From JBGTCD01 sp041749015 (GTDB lineage Bacteria; Bacteroidota; Bacteroidia; Cytophagales; Cyclobacteriaceae), in the NCBI GenBank assembly GCA_041749015.1, contig JBGTCD010000001.1, positions 4,383 to 68,382 on the forward strand: DNA of 64,000 bases, in the 5' to 3' direction. Shown piece after piece: positions 46,341 to 55,260 of this stretch (position 1 is its first letter; each line of letters starts with the position of its first letter). Under the pieces are notes generated by a model. The model was not told where the DNA came from and ran no database searches. It saw only the letters and a list, made by a program, of their open reading frames with translations. A program made the position numbers and the translations under genes.

Positions 46341-46391
46341 TTAGTACAAATAATCCAGGCCTTTGGCTCTTAAATGTAAATCCTCACTCAT
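46341..46391 (-). pseudogene. Truncated duplicate of the argE start
   Basis: Directly at the argB stop (overlap TCATGA) is a 16-codon frame starting MSEDLHLRA, the same as the first nine residues of argE, then diverging to KGLDYLY and a stop. It marks where argE began before the insertion. Confidence 0.7.
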
Positions 46392-47176
46392 GACTTAAGT
46401 TTAATGGTGGTAAATGAACCAGATTGACGATTGATGGATTGGGCTGATCCAATAATTACCTTGCCAACTCCAGCCAAAAGCGCATCCATGGCATTGTCTA
46501 TTTTGGGGATCATCCCCCCCGTTATGGTTCCCGAGGCTTTCAGGTCTTCATAATCTGCCAGGGTTATTTCCCCAATCACCGACGCTTCATCAAGCGGATC
46601 ACTAAGTACCCCGGCTTTTTCAAAACAGTAAACTAAAGTAACATCAAACGCCTTTGCCAAAGCTCTGGCCACTACCGAGGCTATGGTATCGGCATTGGTA
46701 TTGAGAAGCTGCCCATGATGGTCGTGGGTCAATGGTGCTAATACAGGCACCAGACTTTGATTAAGTAGGGTGGTTAATAAATTTAAATTGACCTCCCCGG
46801 AGGAAACATCGCCCACATACCCAAAATCTACGTTCTTTACAGGCCTTTTTCTGGCTTTGATCAAATTGCCATCGGCACCTGTGAGGCCTATGGCATCGCA
46901 GTTCATGGATTGGAGTTTTGCCACCATATTTTTATTGACCAGTCCTCCATATACCATGGTAATAATCTCAAGCATGGGTTGGTCGGTGATGCGCCTCCCA
47001 TCCACCATTTGGGCTTCGATACCCATTTTTTTGGCTATTTCGGTCGCTATCTTCCCACCCCCATGCACCAGGATTTTATGACCCGGTAAGTCTGAAAAGG
47101 CTTGCAGGAAATCTGAAAGGGAGGCAGGGTCATCAATGACGTTTCCACCTATCTTGATCACCTTTATGGATTCCAT
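46388..47176 (-). CDS. argB: Acetylglutamate kinase (or N-acylglutamate kinase)
   Basis: The 262-aa amino-acid kinase phosphorylates N-acyl-glutamate in arginine synthesis. Key blocks are VIKIGGNVIDD, LVHGGGKIATEIAKKMG, IGLTGADGNLIKA, LNTNADTIASVVARAL and GTITGGMIPKIDNAMDAL. It is 4 bp downstream of argF' and part of the minus-strand arg operon. The stop overlaps a fragment of a duplicated argE start. Confidence 0.93.
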   Translation of the reverse strand: MESIKVIKIGGNVIDDPASLSDFLQAFSDLPGHKILVHGGGKIATEIAKKMGIEAQMVDGRRITDQPMLEIITMVYGGLVNKNMVAKLQSMNCDAIGLTGADGNLIKARKRPVKNVDFGYVGDVSSGEVNLNLLTTLLNQSLVPVLAPLTHDHHGQLLNTNADTIASVVARALAKAFDVTLVYCFEKAGVLSDPLDEASVIGEITLADYEDLKASGTITGGMIPKIDNAMDALLAGVGKVIIGSAQSINRQSGSFTTIKLKS

Positions 47177-47180
47177 AGGA

Positions 47181-48134
47181 TTAGAAATTTTGTTCGATCA
47201 TCCATTTTAAGGCTGCTGCGGCAGCATATATCCTGTTTTCTGCTTGGTCGAGTACCAGGGACCTTGGTCCGTTGAGTATATCGTGGCCCAACTCCAGGCC
47301 CCTGCGTACCGGGAGGCAATGCATGATTTTTGTATCTTTTCCGGGTAGCCTGTTTTCCGTAAGCATCCATTGGTCTTGCACCGGGGGCATGGTCCCATAG
47401 GGGTCATAGGCCGACCAGTTTTTTACATAGACAAAATCCGCACCTTCGAGAGCCTTGTCCTGGTCATAGGTGATTTCTGCCCCGTGGGTAAATGCCTTAC
47501 CAAGCGCATATCCCGGAGGGTGGGCAATGGTAAGGTGATGACCTGCGGCCAGCATCCACTCGGCAAAGGAATTGGCTACGGCTTGCGGAAGGGGTTTTAC
47601 ATGGGGGGCCCAGGAGAGGACTACTTTAGGTGAATTCCCGGATACAGTGTGCTCCCTGATGGTGATCAGGTCTGCCAGGCTTTGCAGGGGATGGCGGGTG
47701 GCAGATTCCAGACTGAGCACGGGTATCTGGCTGAAGGCTATGAATTTGTTCAGAATGGTCTCAGCATAATCAGCCTTTTGGTGTTTAAGTCCTGGAAAAG
47801 TCCTGACGCCAAGAATGTCGAAATATCTTCCGAGCACCCCCGCTGCCTCCCTAATATGTTCCACCCCGGTGCCGTTCATGATCACATCATCTTCCAGCTC
47901 CAGAGCCCAGCCATCCTGACCGATGTTCATCACCATCACCTCCATGCCAAGCATACGGGCGGCCTTTTGGGTGCTCACCCTTGTACGAAGGCTCGGGTTA
48001 AGAAACACCAGCCCAAGGCTTCTGCCGCTGCCGGCATTATTCAACATCATTGGGTCTTTTTTTACCGATAATGCCAGATCAACCAATTGTTTTGGATCAG
48101 CAATATCATGGACGGAGGTAAAGTTTTTGCTCAT
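47181..48134 (-). CDS. argF': N-succinyl/acetylornithine carbamoyltransferase (argF' type)
   Basis: The 317-aa enzyme has the carbamoyl-phosphate motif FLNPSLRTRVSTQ, the ATRHPLQSLADLITI block, and late MHCLPVRRGLELG. Bacteroidota use this variant, which carbamoylates N-acylated ornithine rather than free ornithine. The ESATRHPLQSLADL block is closer, from memory, to the Bacteroides fragilis succinylornithine enzyme than to the Xanthomonas acetylornithine enzyme, so succinyl is favoured but not certain. In many relatives argD lies between argC and argF'; here only 10 bp separate them. Confidence 0.88.
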   Translation of the reverse strand: MSKNFTSVHDIADPKQLVDLALSVKKDPMMLNNAGSGRSLGLVFLNPSLRTRVSTQKAARMLGMEVMVMNIGQDGWALELEDDVIMNGTGVEHIREAAGVLGRYFDILGVRTFPGLKHQKADYAETILNKFIAFSQIPVLSLESATRHPLQSLADLITIREHTVSGNSPKVVLSWAPHVKPLPQAVANSFAEWMLAAGHHLTIAHPPGYALGKAFTHGAEITYDQDKALEGADFVYVKNWSAYDPYGTMPPVQDQWMLTENRLPGKDTKIMHCLPVRRGLELGHDILNGPRSLVLDQAENRIYAAAAALKWMIEQNF

Positions 48135-48144
48135 GCTTATCTGG

Positions 48145-49125
48145 CTAAAATCCTACAGGCTTTAAGGCCAAACCTGTTTTTTCTTCTAATCCCATCATCA
48201 GGTTCATATTCTGTACGGCCTGGCCGCTGGCCCCTTTTACCAGGTTATCAATCACACAGGTCACCACGAGCTGGTCGCCATGCTTTTCGAGGTACACCAG
48301 GGCTTTGTTGGTGTTGATGACCTGCTTAAGATTGGGGTGCCGGTCCGTGACTATGGTGAATGGCGCATCCTTATAGAAATTATTAAAGGCTTCAAGAATT
48401 TCTCCTGCGGCACCATCAAAATGGGTGTATGCCGTGATCCAGATACCACGCGTAAAAGCCCCCCGGTAAGGCACAAAATGAATGGGTTGACTGAAATCCT
48501 GGTCTAAGGTGCTCAAGGTACGGTTGACCTCCTGGAGATGCTGGTGGTTGAATACCTTGTAGGTGCTCACGTTACTGTGTCTCCAACTATAATGGGAGGT
48601 AGTACTCAGTTGTTGGCCTGCTCCGGTAGAGCCGGTAATGCCGCTGATATGAACAGGATGCAGGAGATGTCCTGCCTGAGCAAGCGGGGCCAGTGCCAAC
48701 TGAATGGCTGTAGCAAAGCATCCCGGGTTGGCAATGTTTTTGGCTTTGGAAATGGCGCCTTTGAAGGTTTCTGGCAAACCATAAATAAAATGCCTGCCGG
48801 CAAAATCAGGCTCATTCCGAAAGTCCTGGCTCAGGTCAATAATCCTGACCTGGTCAGGAATCTTTTGCTCATTCAGAAACACCCGCGCTTCCCCATGCCC
48901 GACGCATAGAAACAGGACCTCCAAATCCTCATAGATGGCATCACTAAAAATCAGGTCGGTATCTCCGATCAGATCCTGGTGGGTGTCGGCTATCGGCTTA
49001 CCTGCCTGGCTTTTGCTGTGCACAAATACTATATCGGCCTGAGGATGCCCCAGCAATATTCTGAGCAATTCCCCGCCGGTATATCCTGCGCCTCCGATGA
49101 TTCCTATCCTTATTTTCTTATTCAT
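48145..49125 (-). CDS. argC: N-acetyl-gamma-glutamyl-phosphate reductase
   Basis: I take the start at MNKKIRIGIIGGAGYTG (49125, 326 aa); an ATG 21 bp upstream is also possible. IRIGIIGGAGYTGGELLRIL is the NAD(P) site, ANPGCFATAIQLAL carries the active-site Cys, and GITGSTGAGQQLS and FVPYRGAFTRGIW are family blocks. It lies between argG and argF' in the operon. Reduces the acyl-phosphate to the semialdehyde. Confidence 0.93.
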   Translation of the reverse strand: MNKKIRIGIIGGAGYTGGELLRILLGHPQADIVFVHSKSQAGKPIADTHQDLIGDTDLIFSDAIYEDLEVLFLCVGHGEARVFLNEQKIPDQVRIIDLSQDFRNEPDFAGRHFIYGLPETFKGAISKAKNIANPGCFATAIQLALAPLAQAGHLLHPVHISGITGSTGAGQQLSTTSHYSWRHSNVSTYKVFNHQHLQEVNRTLSTLDQDFSQPIHFVPYRGAFTRGIWITAYTHFDGAAGEILEAFNNFYKDAPFTIVTDRHPNLKQVINTNKALVYLEKHGDQLVVTCVIDNLVKGASGQAVQNMNLMMGLEEKTGLALKPVGF

Positions 49126-49147
49126 GATAGCACTGTTTGATGGCATT

Positions 49148-50338
49148 TTATGATTGATCCAGACTGTGGAAGATCATATTCTGATTGCCGAATATTCTGG
49201 TAAATCCTTTTACATCCTCACCGGACCAGGCACTGTTTATTTCACCGTACTGGCCGAATTTACTGCGCATCAGATCAAAAGGCGACTCAATGCCTTTCAG
49301 GGTGAACTTACCTTTTTCGAGCCGCACCATGACCTTTCCGGTCACCCTGGCTTGTGAACTGGTAAGAAAGGCCTCTATATCACGCATCACAGGATCTAGG
49401 TACTGACCTTCATGAAGGAAATTCCCATACCAGGCTGCAGTATGATCTTTAATGAAGAGTTGCCATTTGGTAAGAACATGTTTTTCAAGAAGGTGGTGGG
49501 ACTTGATGATGATCAGTGGTGCGGCGGCTTCAAATCCTACGCGACCCTTAATCCCGATAATCGTATCACCCACATGGATATCACGGCCTATTCCAAAAGG
49601 CTGAGCGAGGTCTGAAAGTGCCTGAATGGCCTCAACTGGATGTGTGTATGCAGTACCGTTAAGGCCGATGAGTTCGCCTTTTTTAAATTCCAGGGTAATT
49701 TCCTCTGGAGCATCCTTTGTGATGGGGGTAGGAAAGGCATCCTCAGGCAGATATTGGTCTGAGGTCAGGGTTTCTGCTCCACCTACAGAGGTACCCCAGA
49801 TCCCCTTGTTGATCGAGTATTTGGCTTTTTCAAAATTCATCGACACGCCATACTTTTTGAGGTAAGCAATCTCCTGCTCCCTACTTAACTTCTGGTCACG
49901 GATAGGGGTAATGATCTCAACCCCGGGCAGAAGTGCATTAAAAATCAGATCAAAACGAACCTGGTCATTACCTGCCCCTGTACTACCATGGGCTACACCC
50001 TCAGCCCCAACGTTTGCCGCATGTTCTGCTACCGCTCTGGCCTGAATGATGCGCTCAGCACTCACAGAGAGGGGATAGGTATTATTTTTTAATACATTCC
50101 CAAATACCAGGTATTTCACACAAGTATCGTAAAATTCCCTGGTCTTCTCCAGATTAGTATGTTGCTTTACCCCGAGGGCGCGGGCTCTTTGAGCCGTTTC
50201 CTCCATTTCTTCCACAGTAAATCCTCCTGTATTTACCAGAACAGAGTGCACCTCATAGCCCAGGTCTTTGGTGAGATGAATGGCGCAATAAGAGGTGTCT
50301 AGTCCGCCACTAAAGGCGAGTACAATTTTTTTTGCCAT
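49148..50338 (-). CDS. argG: Argininosuccinate synthase
   Basis: The 396-aa enzyme joins citrulline and aspartate. The PP-loop is VLAFSGGLDTSYCAIHL at the N-terminus, with VAHGSTGAGNDQVRFD and SVGGAETLTSDQYLPED further on. Length is normal. It follows the GNAT gene by 3 bp and precedes argC. Confidence 0.95.
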   Translation of the reverse strand: MAKKIVLAFSGGLDTSYCAIHLTKDLGYEVHSVLVNTGGFTVEEMEETAQRARALGVKQHTNLEKTREFYDTCVKYLVFGNVLKNNTYPLSVSAERIIQARAVAEHAANVGAEGVAHGSTGAGNDQVRFDLIFNALLPGVEIITPIRDQKLSREQEIAYLKKYGVSMNFEKAKYSINKGIWGTSVGGAETLTSDQYLPEDAFPTPITKDAPEEITLEFKKGELIGLNGTAYTHPVEAIQALSDLAQPFGIGRDIHVGDTIIGIKGRVGFEAAAPLIIIKSHHLLEKHVLTKWQLFIKDHTAAWYGNFLHEGQYLDPVMRDIEAFLTSSQARVTGKVMVRLEKGKFTLKGIESPFDLMRSKFGQYGEINSAWSGEDVKGFTRIFGNQNMIFHSLDQS

Positions 50339-50341
50339 GGG

Positions 50342-51058
50342 TTAAAAATTAAAAAGGATAAAGAATTTTTTCTTTTTTGGTTCAGGCTTTGGGTCTTCAT
50401 CGAGCATGCGTTTTTTACGCAGCCGGTTCCACCGCTCTAGAAGCTTGGCATATTTTCCAAAGTTTTTAAATTTCCGCACATGCTTGGACCGTTTCTTTTC
50501 CCTGGCCTCATTGCTTTTGGCTTTGGGGTCATAAAGCATTGCCGTGCAGATGCAGTTTGACCGGTTCTTGCTGGTAAGAATATCGAAGTTAACACAGCTT
50601 TGGCAGCCTTTCCAAAATTCTTCATCCTGGGTGAGCTCACTGTAAATTACGGGCTCATAACCTAAATCCGAATTTATTTTCATCACCGCCATACCAGTAG
50701 TAAGTCCGAATATTTTTGCATCGGGGTACAGGCTTCTGGATAAGTCAAATATGCTTGCTTTAATGGCTTTGGCGAGTCCTTCTTTCCGGTAATCGGGCGC
50801 TACGATTAGCCCACTATTGGCTACATACTTACCATGGCTCCAGGTTTCGATATAACAAAATCCGGCCCATAGATTATCATTTTTGGTGAAGGCAATTACT
50901 GCCTTACCCTCGGTCATTTTTCGTGCAATATACTCCTCTGACCTCCTGGCAATACCGGTGCCTCGGGCAGAGGCTGAAGCAGCCATCTCCTCGCAGACAT
51001 GTGCTGCAAAGGCAGTATGGGAAGCATCAGCTACCATTATTTTAAAGTCTTTTATCAT
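50342..51058 (-). CDS. GNAT-family N-acyltransferase at the head of the arg operon
   Basis: The 238-aa protein has a GNAT acyl-CoA fold: VAPDYRKEGLAKAIKASIF is the coenzyme A loop. First-gene position before argG, with 3 bp spacing, suggests it makes N-acyl-glutamate (the argA/argJ step), for which no other gene is here. It is longer than a minimal GNAT: a Cys group (CQSC, then CIC, about residues 152-171) may bind metal, and the tail is strongly basic (KKRSKHVRKFKNFG ... EPKKKKFFILFNF). Role in arginine synthesis is inference from context. Confidence 0.75.
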   Translation of the reverse strand: MIKDFKIMVADASHTAFAAHVCEEMAASASARGTGIARRSEEYIARKMTEGKAVIAFTKNDNLWAGFCYIETWSHGKYVANSGLIVAPDYRKEGLAKAIKASIFDLSRSLYPDAKIFGLTTGMAVMKINSDLGYEPVIYSELTQDEEFWKGCQSCVNFDILTSKNRSNCICTAMLYDPKAKSNEAREKKRSKHVRKFKNFGKYAKLLERWNRLRKKRMLDEDPKPEPKKKKFFILFNF

Positions 51059-51428
51059 TTGTTAAAAGCGATACTCCGGGGGTTCCGGTGTTGGAAAAAA
51101 ATTTCTTAGTAGTATAATTGGACTACCCCATAGGCAGTTCTGGAAATGTTTAGACCCCTAAGGGCCTGATCCTTAATACAGGAGAAAAGTAAGGCAGACT
51201 CAATGATAAATTGAGGTTTGATAGGGTGATATAATTTGCCTTGGATTGCATCTGGTTTCTAAACGATGTAAAGTTCTAAAATTTTCGTTATAAAATCCTA
51301 ACGGAAACCAATTTAATTGAAAGAGATTTTAGAATACAAAATAAGGGAAGAGCCACCAATATACCAGGCCTTGCTTTTTTGGGTTTAAGTTCAGTGATTT
51401 GAATGTCCTAATAAGCAACCTGATTTCT
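51059..51428. other. 370-bp intergenic region between the arg operon and the cytochrome gene
   Basis: This divergent gap must hold the arg operon promoter (minus strand) and that of the cytochrome-like gene. I see no exact TTTG-N19-TAnnTTTG pair on either strand, no riboswitch-like structure and no conserved small gene. A minor inverted GGTTTC/GAAACC pair surrounds 51257-51310. Confidence 0.4.
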
Positions 51429-51917
51429 ATGGAAAGAATAATTTCCTACCTTTTTATTTTTGGTTTCATAGGTGCTATGATGCTTTCTTGTAAAGATTCT
51501 AGGCCGTCTGGTGAGGAAGGTTGGCTTCAGGGAGATACTCATGAAAAATTTGACCGGGTAGCAGATCAGTTGGGAGGCTTCAGTGCCACTATGGTGGAGG
51601 TAGGTCACCGGTATCAGGAACTGTACTGGGCTGGTGTGGATCAAAATTGGGAGTATGCCGGGCACCAGATCGAACACATCGAGGAAGCTCTTGAGGCAGG
51701 GTACGAAAGACGCCCTGTGAGAAAACCTTCAGGAGAATATTTTATGGAATTTGTAATTCCCGAAATGGAAAAAGCAATTGAGCGTAAAGACAGCCTTGCT
51801 TTTTTTAAAGCCTTCGAGATCATGACCGTCAACTGCAACAGCTGCCATGCCAAAGAAAACATGGCATTTATGAAGGTTCAACAGCCAGAGATAAGGTATT
51901 CACCAATTAGGAAGTAA
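51429..51917 (+). CDS. Cytochrome c-like lipoprotein
   Basis: From the ATG at 51429 the protein is 162 aa; a TTG 30 bp upstream is less likely. The N-terminus is a lipoprotein signal with lipobox MMLSC (Cys at about 20). CNSCH at residues 136-140 is a c-type heme site near the C-terminus, with helical segments before it, as in class II or cytochrome c'-like folds. It would sit in the periplasm, anchored to a membrane, as an electron carrier or sensor. The gene is alone and faces the DUF202 gene across a strong hairpin. Confidence 0.78.
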   Translation: MERIISYLFIFGFIGAMMLSCKDSRPSGEEGWLQGDTHEKFDRVADQLGGFSATMVEVGHRYQELYWAGVDQNWEYAGHQIEHIEEALEAGYERRPVRKPSGEYFMEFVIPEMEKAIERKDSLAFFKAFEIMTVNCNSCHAKENMAFMKVQQPEIRYSPIRK

Positions 51918-51999
51918 ATCAACGAAAAAGTTCCACCGGAGAAATAGTAAGGAATTCCTTCCAGGGGATATTGCCTTCTCCAGCAATCGATTCCATAAA

Positions 52000-52041
52000 T
52001 TACTCAATACACTGAGCAATTTTACTCAGTGCATTGAGTAA
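52000..52041. terminator. Bidirectional hairpin between converging genes
   Basis: TTACTCAATACACTGAG and CTCAGTGCATTGAGTAA form a 17-bp stem with one mismatch around an 8-base loop. Converging genes end at 51917 and 52043. No long T-run follows, so it may act as an RNA end structure on both strands. Confidence 0.55.
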
Positions 52042-52042
52042 A

Positions 52043-52342
52043 TCAAAATCTTATTTTTTTTCGGAATCTCCGCTTTTTGTTTTTACTAAGGATTTGTTTC
52101 AAAACGATAAATCTATTTAGCCCTACCAATAATAGCACAAGACTGATGGCAAATGCCAGATATCCGAAATATTGTAGATTTTCCAACTCCCTTACCCGCA
52201 GGAGGGCGATCCCGCCAACCAGGAAATACAAACTGGTTCGAACATAAGAAAGCAAGGTTCTTTCATTGGCAAGCCTGGTACGCAGTTGGGCCAGGAGGTT
52301 GCGTTTGGCAGGATTATCTGGTAATTTTTGATGGTCACTCAT
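52043..52342 (-). CDS. DUF202 (YidH-like) membrane protein
   Basis: The 99-aa protein has the family block LANERTLLSYVRTSLYFLVG and two membrane helices (about 35-52 and 60-80), ending in a basic tail. DUF202 proteins are small inner-membrane proteins of unknown role. Its ATG overlaps the stop of the SLC13 gene by 4 bp, so the two are translated together. Confidence 0.88.
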   Translation of the reverse strand: MSDHQKLPDNPAKRNLLAQLRTRLANERTLLSYVRTSLYFLVGGIALLRVRELENLQYFGYLAFAISLVLLLVGLNRFIVLKQILSKNKKRRFRKKIRF

Positions 52343-54117
52343 ATCGGAAAATATAGAGGAATGATGATACTAGCAAGTATCCAAAGGATAATATTCAGGG
52401 GGGTTCCTACTTTGAGATAATCGCTAAATCTGTAATTACCCGGACCATAGATCATGGCATTCGTTTGATAGCCCATAGGCGTCATGAAACTCAGGGAGGC
52501 GGCAAAGGTCACCGCCATGAGAAAGGGCCTTGAGCTGATGCCCATGACCTCTGCCGTGACCAGTGCTACAGGGGCCAACAGGGCTGCAGAGGCGTTATTA
52601 CTCATGACATTGGTAGCCATAAATGACAGAAAGAAAAACCCGGATACCATGGCTCTTGGCCCAAACTGCCCCAATGTGTCGATCATAAAGCTCGCTAATA
52701 GTTCGGCAGCACCGGTTTTTTGAAGTGCAGTACCCATTGATAATACACCAGCCAACATGAAAATAACCTTCCAGTCAATGGCCTGGTACGCTTCTTCCGG
52801 GGTTAGAAATTTAAACGCAATCAGTAGAAGTCCCCCTATTGCGGCAGTGAGCACAATGGGTAATATATTGAGGGCGGCTACCGCGATCACGCCTACCATG
52901 ATTAATAAGGTTGGGATCATTTGCCGGTACCGGGGCTTTACATCCTCCACTTCAGAAATTATCAACAAATTTTTATTCCTGTTGATTAAGTTGGATTGTT
53001 CGGTATTCGCTCTGACCAGCAGAATATCTCCTGCTTTCAACTTGATGTCTTTAAATTTTTCATGGAGCACCCCTGACCGACTCCTCATGGCAAGGACTGA
53101 GGCGCCGTTAAATAACATCCTGAATTTCATATCACTCAGACTTTTGCCAATGTAAATGGCATTAGGATTGACCAGCACTTCAATGAGTTTTATCTCTTGT
53201 TTGGCTTCATCTTCGGTAATCACCGCCTTGCTTGGCTGCAACTCTATACCTACTACCTGTTCCAGTTTACTGAGTTTTTCTACATCGCACCTTACCCTTA
53301 AAAAATCGCCTAGCTCCAGAATGGTATAGGCATTGGGTTCAAACCCTTTCCCGCCTCTGATAATACTTAAAATTTCAAGGTCAATATCTTTGATCAGTTT
53401 TGATTCGCTGATGCGCTTACCTGCTGAAGGTGAGTTTGGGAGGATTTTAATTTCAGTGATGTAATCCTTCATTTCATAGGAGTCGCCCAGATCTTTAGAT
53501 AATTTTCTGTCAGGCAATAACCTGCTGCCTACCACCACCATGTACAAAAGTCCGGCTCCAAAAAACCAAATGCCGGCACCAGTAAGCTCAAACATACCAA
53601 ATGGCTCTTCACCATATTCCTCAGCAATCCCGCTCACCAGTATATTAGTGGAGGTGCCTACGAGCGTGCATACCCCACCAAGCAAAGCGCCGAATGATAG
53701 TGGCATTAGCAGCCGGGAAGGATTGATACCGGTATCTTTGCCTAGTTTGATGACTACCGGCATAAAAAGTGCGACCACTGCAGTATCATTGATAAAGGCA
53801 GAAAGGCTCCCTGCTATGCCCATCATCAGCAAGAGCATTAAAAAATAATTAACCCCGGCAGCTTTTTTTAGTATGGTGGTCACTGAGTTAAGCGCCCCTG
53901 ATTTAAATATTGCGGCACTTAGTACAAACATGGCACCTACGGTAAGGGTGGCAGGATTATTAAAACCTGAAAACCCTTCCGAAGGGGTTAGGATGCCTGA
54001 AACCATAAAAACCACCATCACAAGGATAGAAACCGTGTCAATGGTGAAGGTTTCTCTCACGAACAGCACTATCGCTGTCAGGATGATTCCCAGGGTAAGG
54101 ATGATCTCAAAAGTCAT
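52339..54117 (-). CDS. SLC13-family sodium:anion symporter with TrkA-C domains
   Basis: The 592-aa membrane protein has two sets of transmembrane helices around a middle cytosolic part with two TrkA-C domains (GKRISESKLIKDIDLEIL and GKSLSDMKFRMLFN). The family motifs include FINDTAVVALFMPVV and GTSTNILVSG in the first half and SNNASAALLAPVALV in the second. Such carriers import sulfate, dicarboxylates or similar anions with Na+; the substrate is not resolved. It lies directly after mazG without a gap and is coupled to the DUF202 gene. Confidence 0.9.
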   Translation of the reverse strand: MTFEIILTLGIILTAIVLFVRETFTIDTVSILVMVVFMVSGILTPSEGFSGFNNPATLTVGAMFVLSAAIFKSGALNSVTTILKKAAGVNYFLMLLLMMGIAGSLSAFINDTAVVALFMPVVIKLGKDTGINPSRLLMPLSFGALLGGVCTLVGTSTNILVSGIAEEYGEEPFGMFELTGAGIWFFGAGLLYMVVVGSRLLPDRKLSKDLGDSYEMKDYITEIKILPNSPSAGKRISESKLIKDIDLEILSIIRGGKGFEPNAYTILELGDFLRVRCDVEKLSKLEQVVGIELQPSKAVITEDEAKQEIKLIEVLVNPNAIYIGKSLSDMKFRMLFNGASVLAMRSRSGVLHEKFKDIKLKAGDILLVRANTEQSNLINRNKNLLIISEVEDVKPRYRQMIPTLLIMVGVIAVAALNILPIVLTAAIGGLLLIAFKFLTPEEAYQAIDWKVIFMLAGVLSMGTALQKTGAAELLASFMIDTLGQFGPRAMVSGFFFLSFMATNVMSNNASAALLAPVALVTAEVMGISSRPFLMAVTFAASLSFMTPMGYQTNAMIYGPGNYRFSDYLKVGTPLNIILWILASIIIPLYFPI

Positions 54118-54942
54118 TTATTTCAGTGATTTTGCCTCGTTCCAGTACCGATCCATTTCTTCCAAACTCATTTCCCCAAGCTGTTTCCCGGCTTTCTTAC
54201 TTTCAGATTCAAGGTATTGAAACCTGCGAATGAATTTTTTATTAGTCCGCTCCAGAGCTTCCTCAGGATTAATACCGGCAAATCTGGCATAATTGATCAG
54301 GGAAAATAAGAGGTCGCCAAATTCGGCAGAAGCCTTTTCTGATACGATGGTTTCGCTCCCCGCCACATCATGTTCACGGTGAAATTCCTCCATTTCCTCT
54401 CTCACTTTATCCCACACCTGCCCTGCCTCCTCCCAATCAAAGCCTACGCCACGAGCCTTCTCCTGGATGCGCATGGCCTTGATCAGGGCGGGCAGACTAT
54501 TGGGTACGCCACCCAGCACAGATTTGTTGCCGCCTTTTTCCTTAAGTTTGATCTTTTCCCAATTTTCTTTTACCGCCTGCTCATCTTCAGCAACTACATC
54601 CCCATAGATATGAGGATGTCTTTCGATTAGTTTATCGCAGATCCCATTAAGCAAATCTGCCATGTCGAAGGCCCCTTGCTCTGAAGCAATTCTGGCATAG
54701 AATGCGATGTGCAGGATGATATCCCCCAGCTCTTTTCGGATTTCATTCAAATCACCCTCCAGGATGGCATCGGAGAGTTCAAAGGTTTCTTCAATTGTCA
54801 GATGCCGCAGTGATTCAATAGTTTGCTTTTTGTCCCAGGGGCAGTTCAAGCGCAGCTCATCCATAATGGTGAGCAGTCGGTCGAAGGCTTCCAGTTTTTC
54901 TGGCCGCCTCGGGTCTTTCTCTTGGATTATTTTAGAATTCAT
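54118..54942 (-). CDS. mazG: MazG nucleoside triphosphate pyrophosphohydrolase
   Basis: The 274-aa enzyme hydrolyses NTPs to NMP and pyrophosphate in the cytosol. Two EExxE-D motif halves are present: CPWDKKQTIESLRHLTIEET with FELSDAI and GDIILHIAFYA, then VREEMEEFHRE with AEFGDLLFSLINYARFAG. Length fits the full two-domain type. It is the first gene of the mazG-SLC13-DUF202 operon. Confidence 0.93.
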   Translation of the reverse strand: MNSKIIQEKDPRRPEKLEAFDRLLTIMDELRLNCPWDKKQTIESLRHLTIEETFELSDAILEGDLNEIRKELGDIILHIAFYARIASEQGAFDMADLLNGICDKLIERHPHIYGDVVAEDEQAVKENWEKIKLKEKGGNKSVLGGVPNSLPALIKAMRIQEKARGVGFDWEEAGQVWDKVREEMEEFHREHDVAGSETIVSEKASAEFGDLLFSLINYARFAGINPEEALERTNKKFIRRFQYLESESKKAGKQLGEMSLEEMDRYWNEAKSLK

Positions 54943-54990
54943 AGATTACAGAAACTTTGAACCCCCGGGCTCTGTTTATTTAATAAGTAT

Positions 54991-54998
54991 TACTTTTG
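54991..54998 (+). promoter_or_regulatory. TACTTTTG promoter box before the small Cys-rich membrane protein
   Basis: The box fits TAnnTTTG exactly and lies 19 bp before the ATG. No convincing -33 element is seen. It is also in the gap divergent to mazG. Confidence 0.45.
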
Positions 54999-55017
54999 CA
55001 TACAAAATAAGTAAATT

Positions 55018-55248
55018 ATGACGGGTCTTCTTATCACTATAGGTTTTATTGCCATATTTTTTGTTCTCATGTCTGTGAGATTACTCCTTCTCAAAAATGG
55101 TGAGTTTAAGGGGACCTGCGCTTCACAAAGCCCATACCTTCAGAAAGACGGCATCACCTGTGGCACCTGCGGGCGTCAGGTCGGTAGTGGTGAGGAATGT
55201 GGTAATCCGGAATCTGAAGTTAATAAAGTCCTGTCTAGGGCGAAGTGA
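55018..55248 (+). CDS. Small Cys-rich membrane protein (NqrM-like)
   Basis: The 76-aa protein has one N-terminal helix (about 4-26) and then a Cys-rich part: KGTCASQS, ITCGTCGRQ and EECGN. NqrM proteins, which help load Fe into Na+-NQR, have this plan of helix plus Cys cluster and this length; the spacing here is not identical, so the name is tentative. No nqr gene is in the window. Confidence 0.6.
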   Translation: MTGLLITIGFIAIFFVLMSVRLLLLKNGEFKGTCASQSPYLQKDGITCGTCGRQVGSGEECGNPESEVNKVLSRAK

Positions 55249-55260
55249 CTCGGGAATTAA

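Larger units (their letters stand above)
45719..46405. mobile_element. Insertion between argB and argE, bounded by 41-bp direct repeats
   Basis: The 41 bp at 45719-45759 (start of argE) recur at 46365-46405 (end of argB) with 37 identities. They contain the argB stop and argE start junction. The 605 bp between hold no credible gene. The layout says that a segment was inserted at the argB/argE overlap and left the junction on both sides. The 642-bp gap 45746-46387 is otherwise non-coding. Confidence 0.7.

Noticed and set aside
45760..46364. Transposase remnant inside the arg insertion
   Set aside because: No frame in the segment shows transposase motifs; only hairpins and inverted blocks are seen.
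47649..48071. A 140-codon frame on the plus strand
   Set aside because: It lies within argF' in antisense; no motif.
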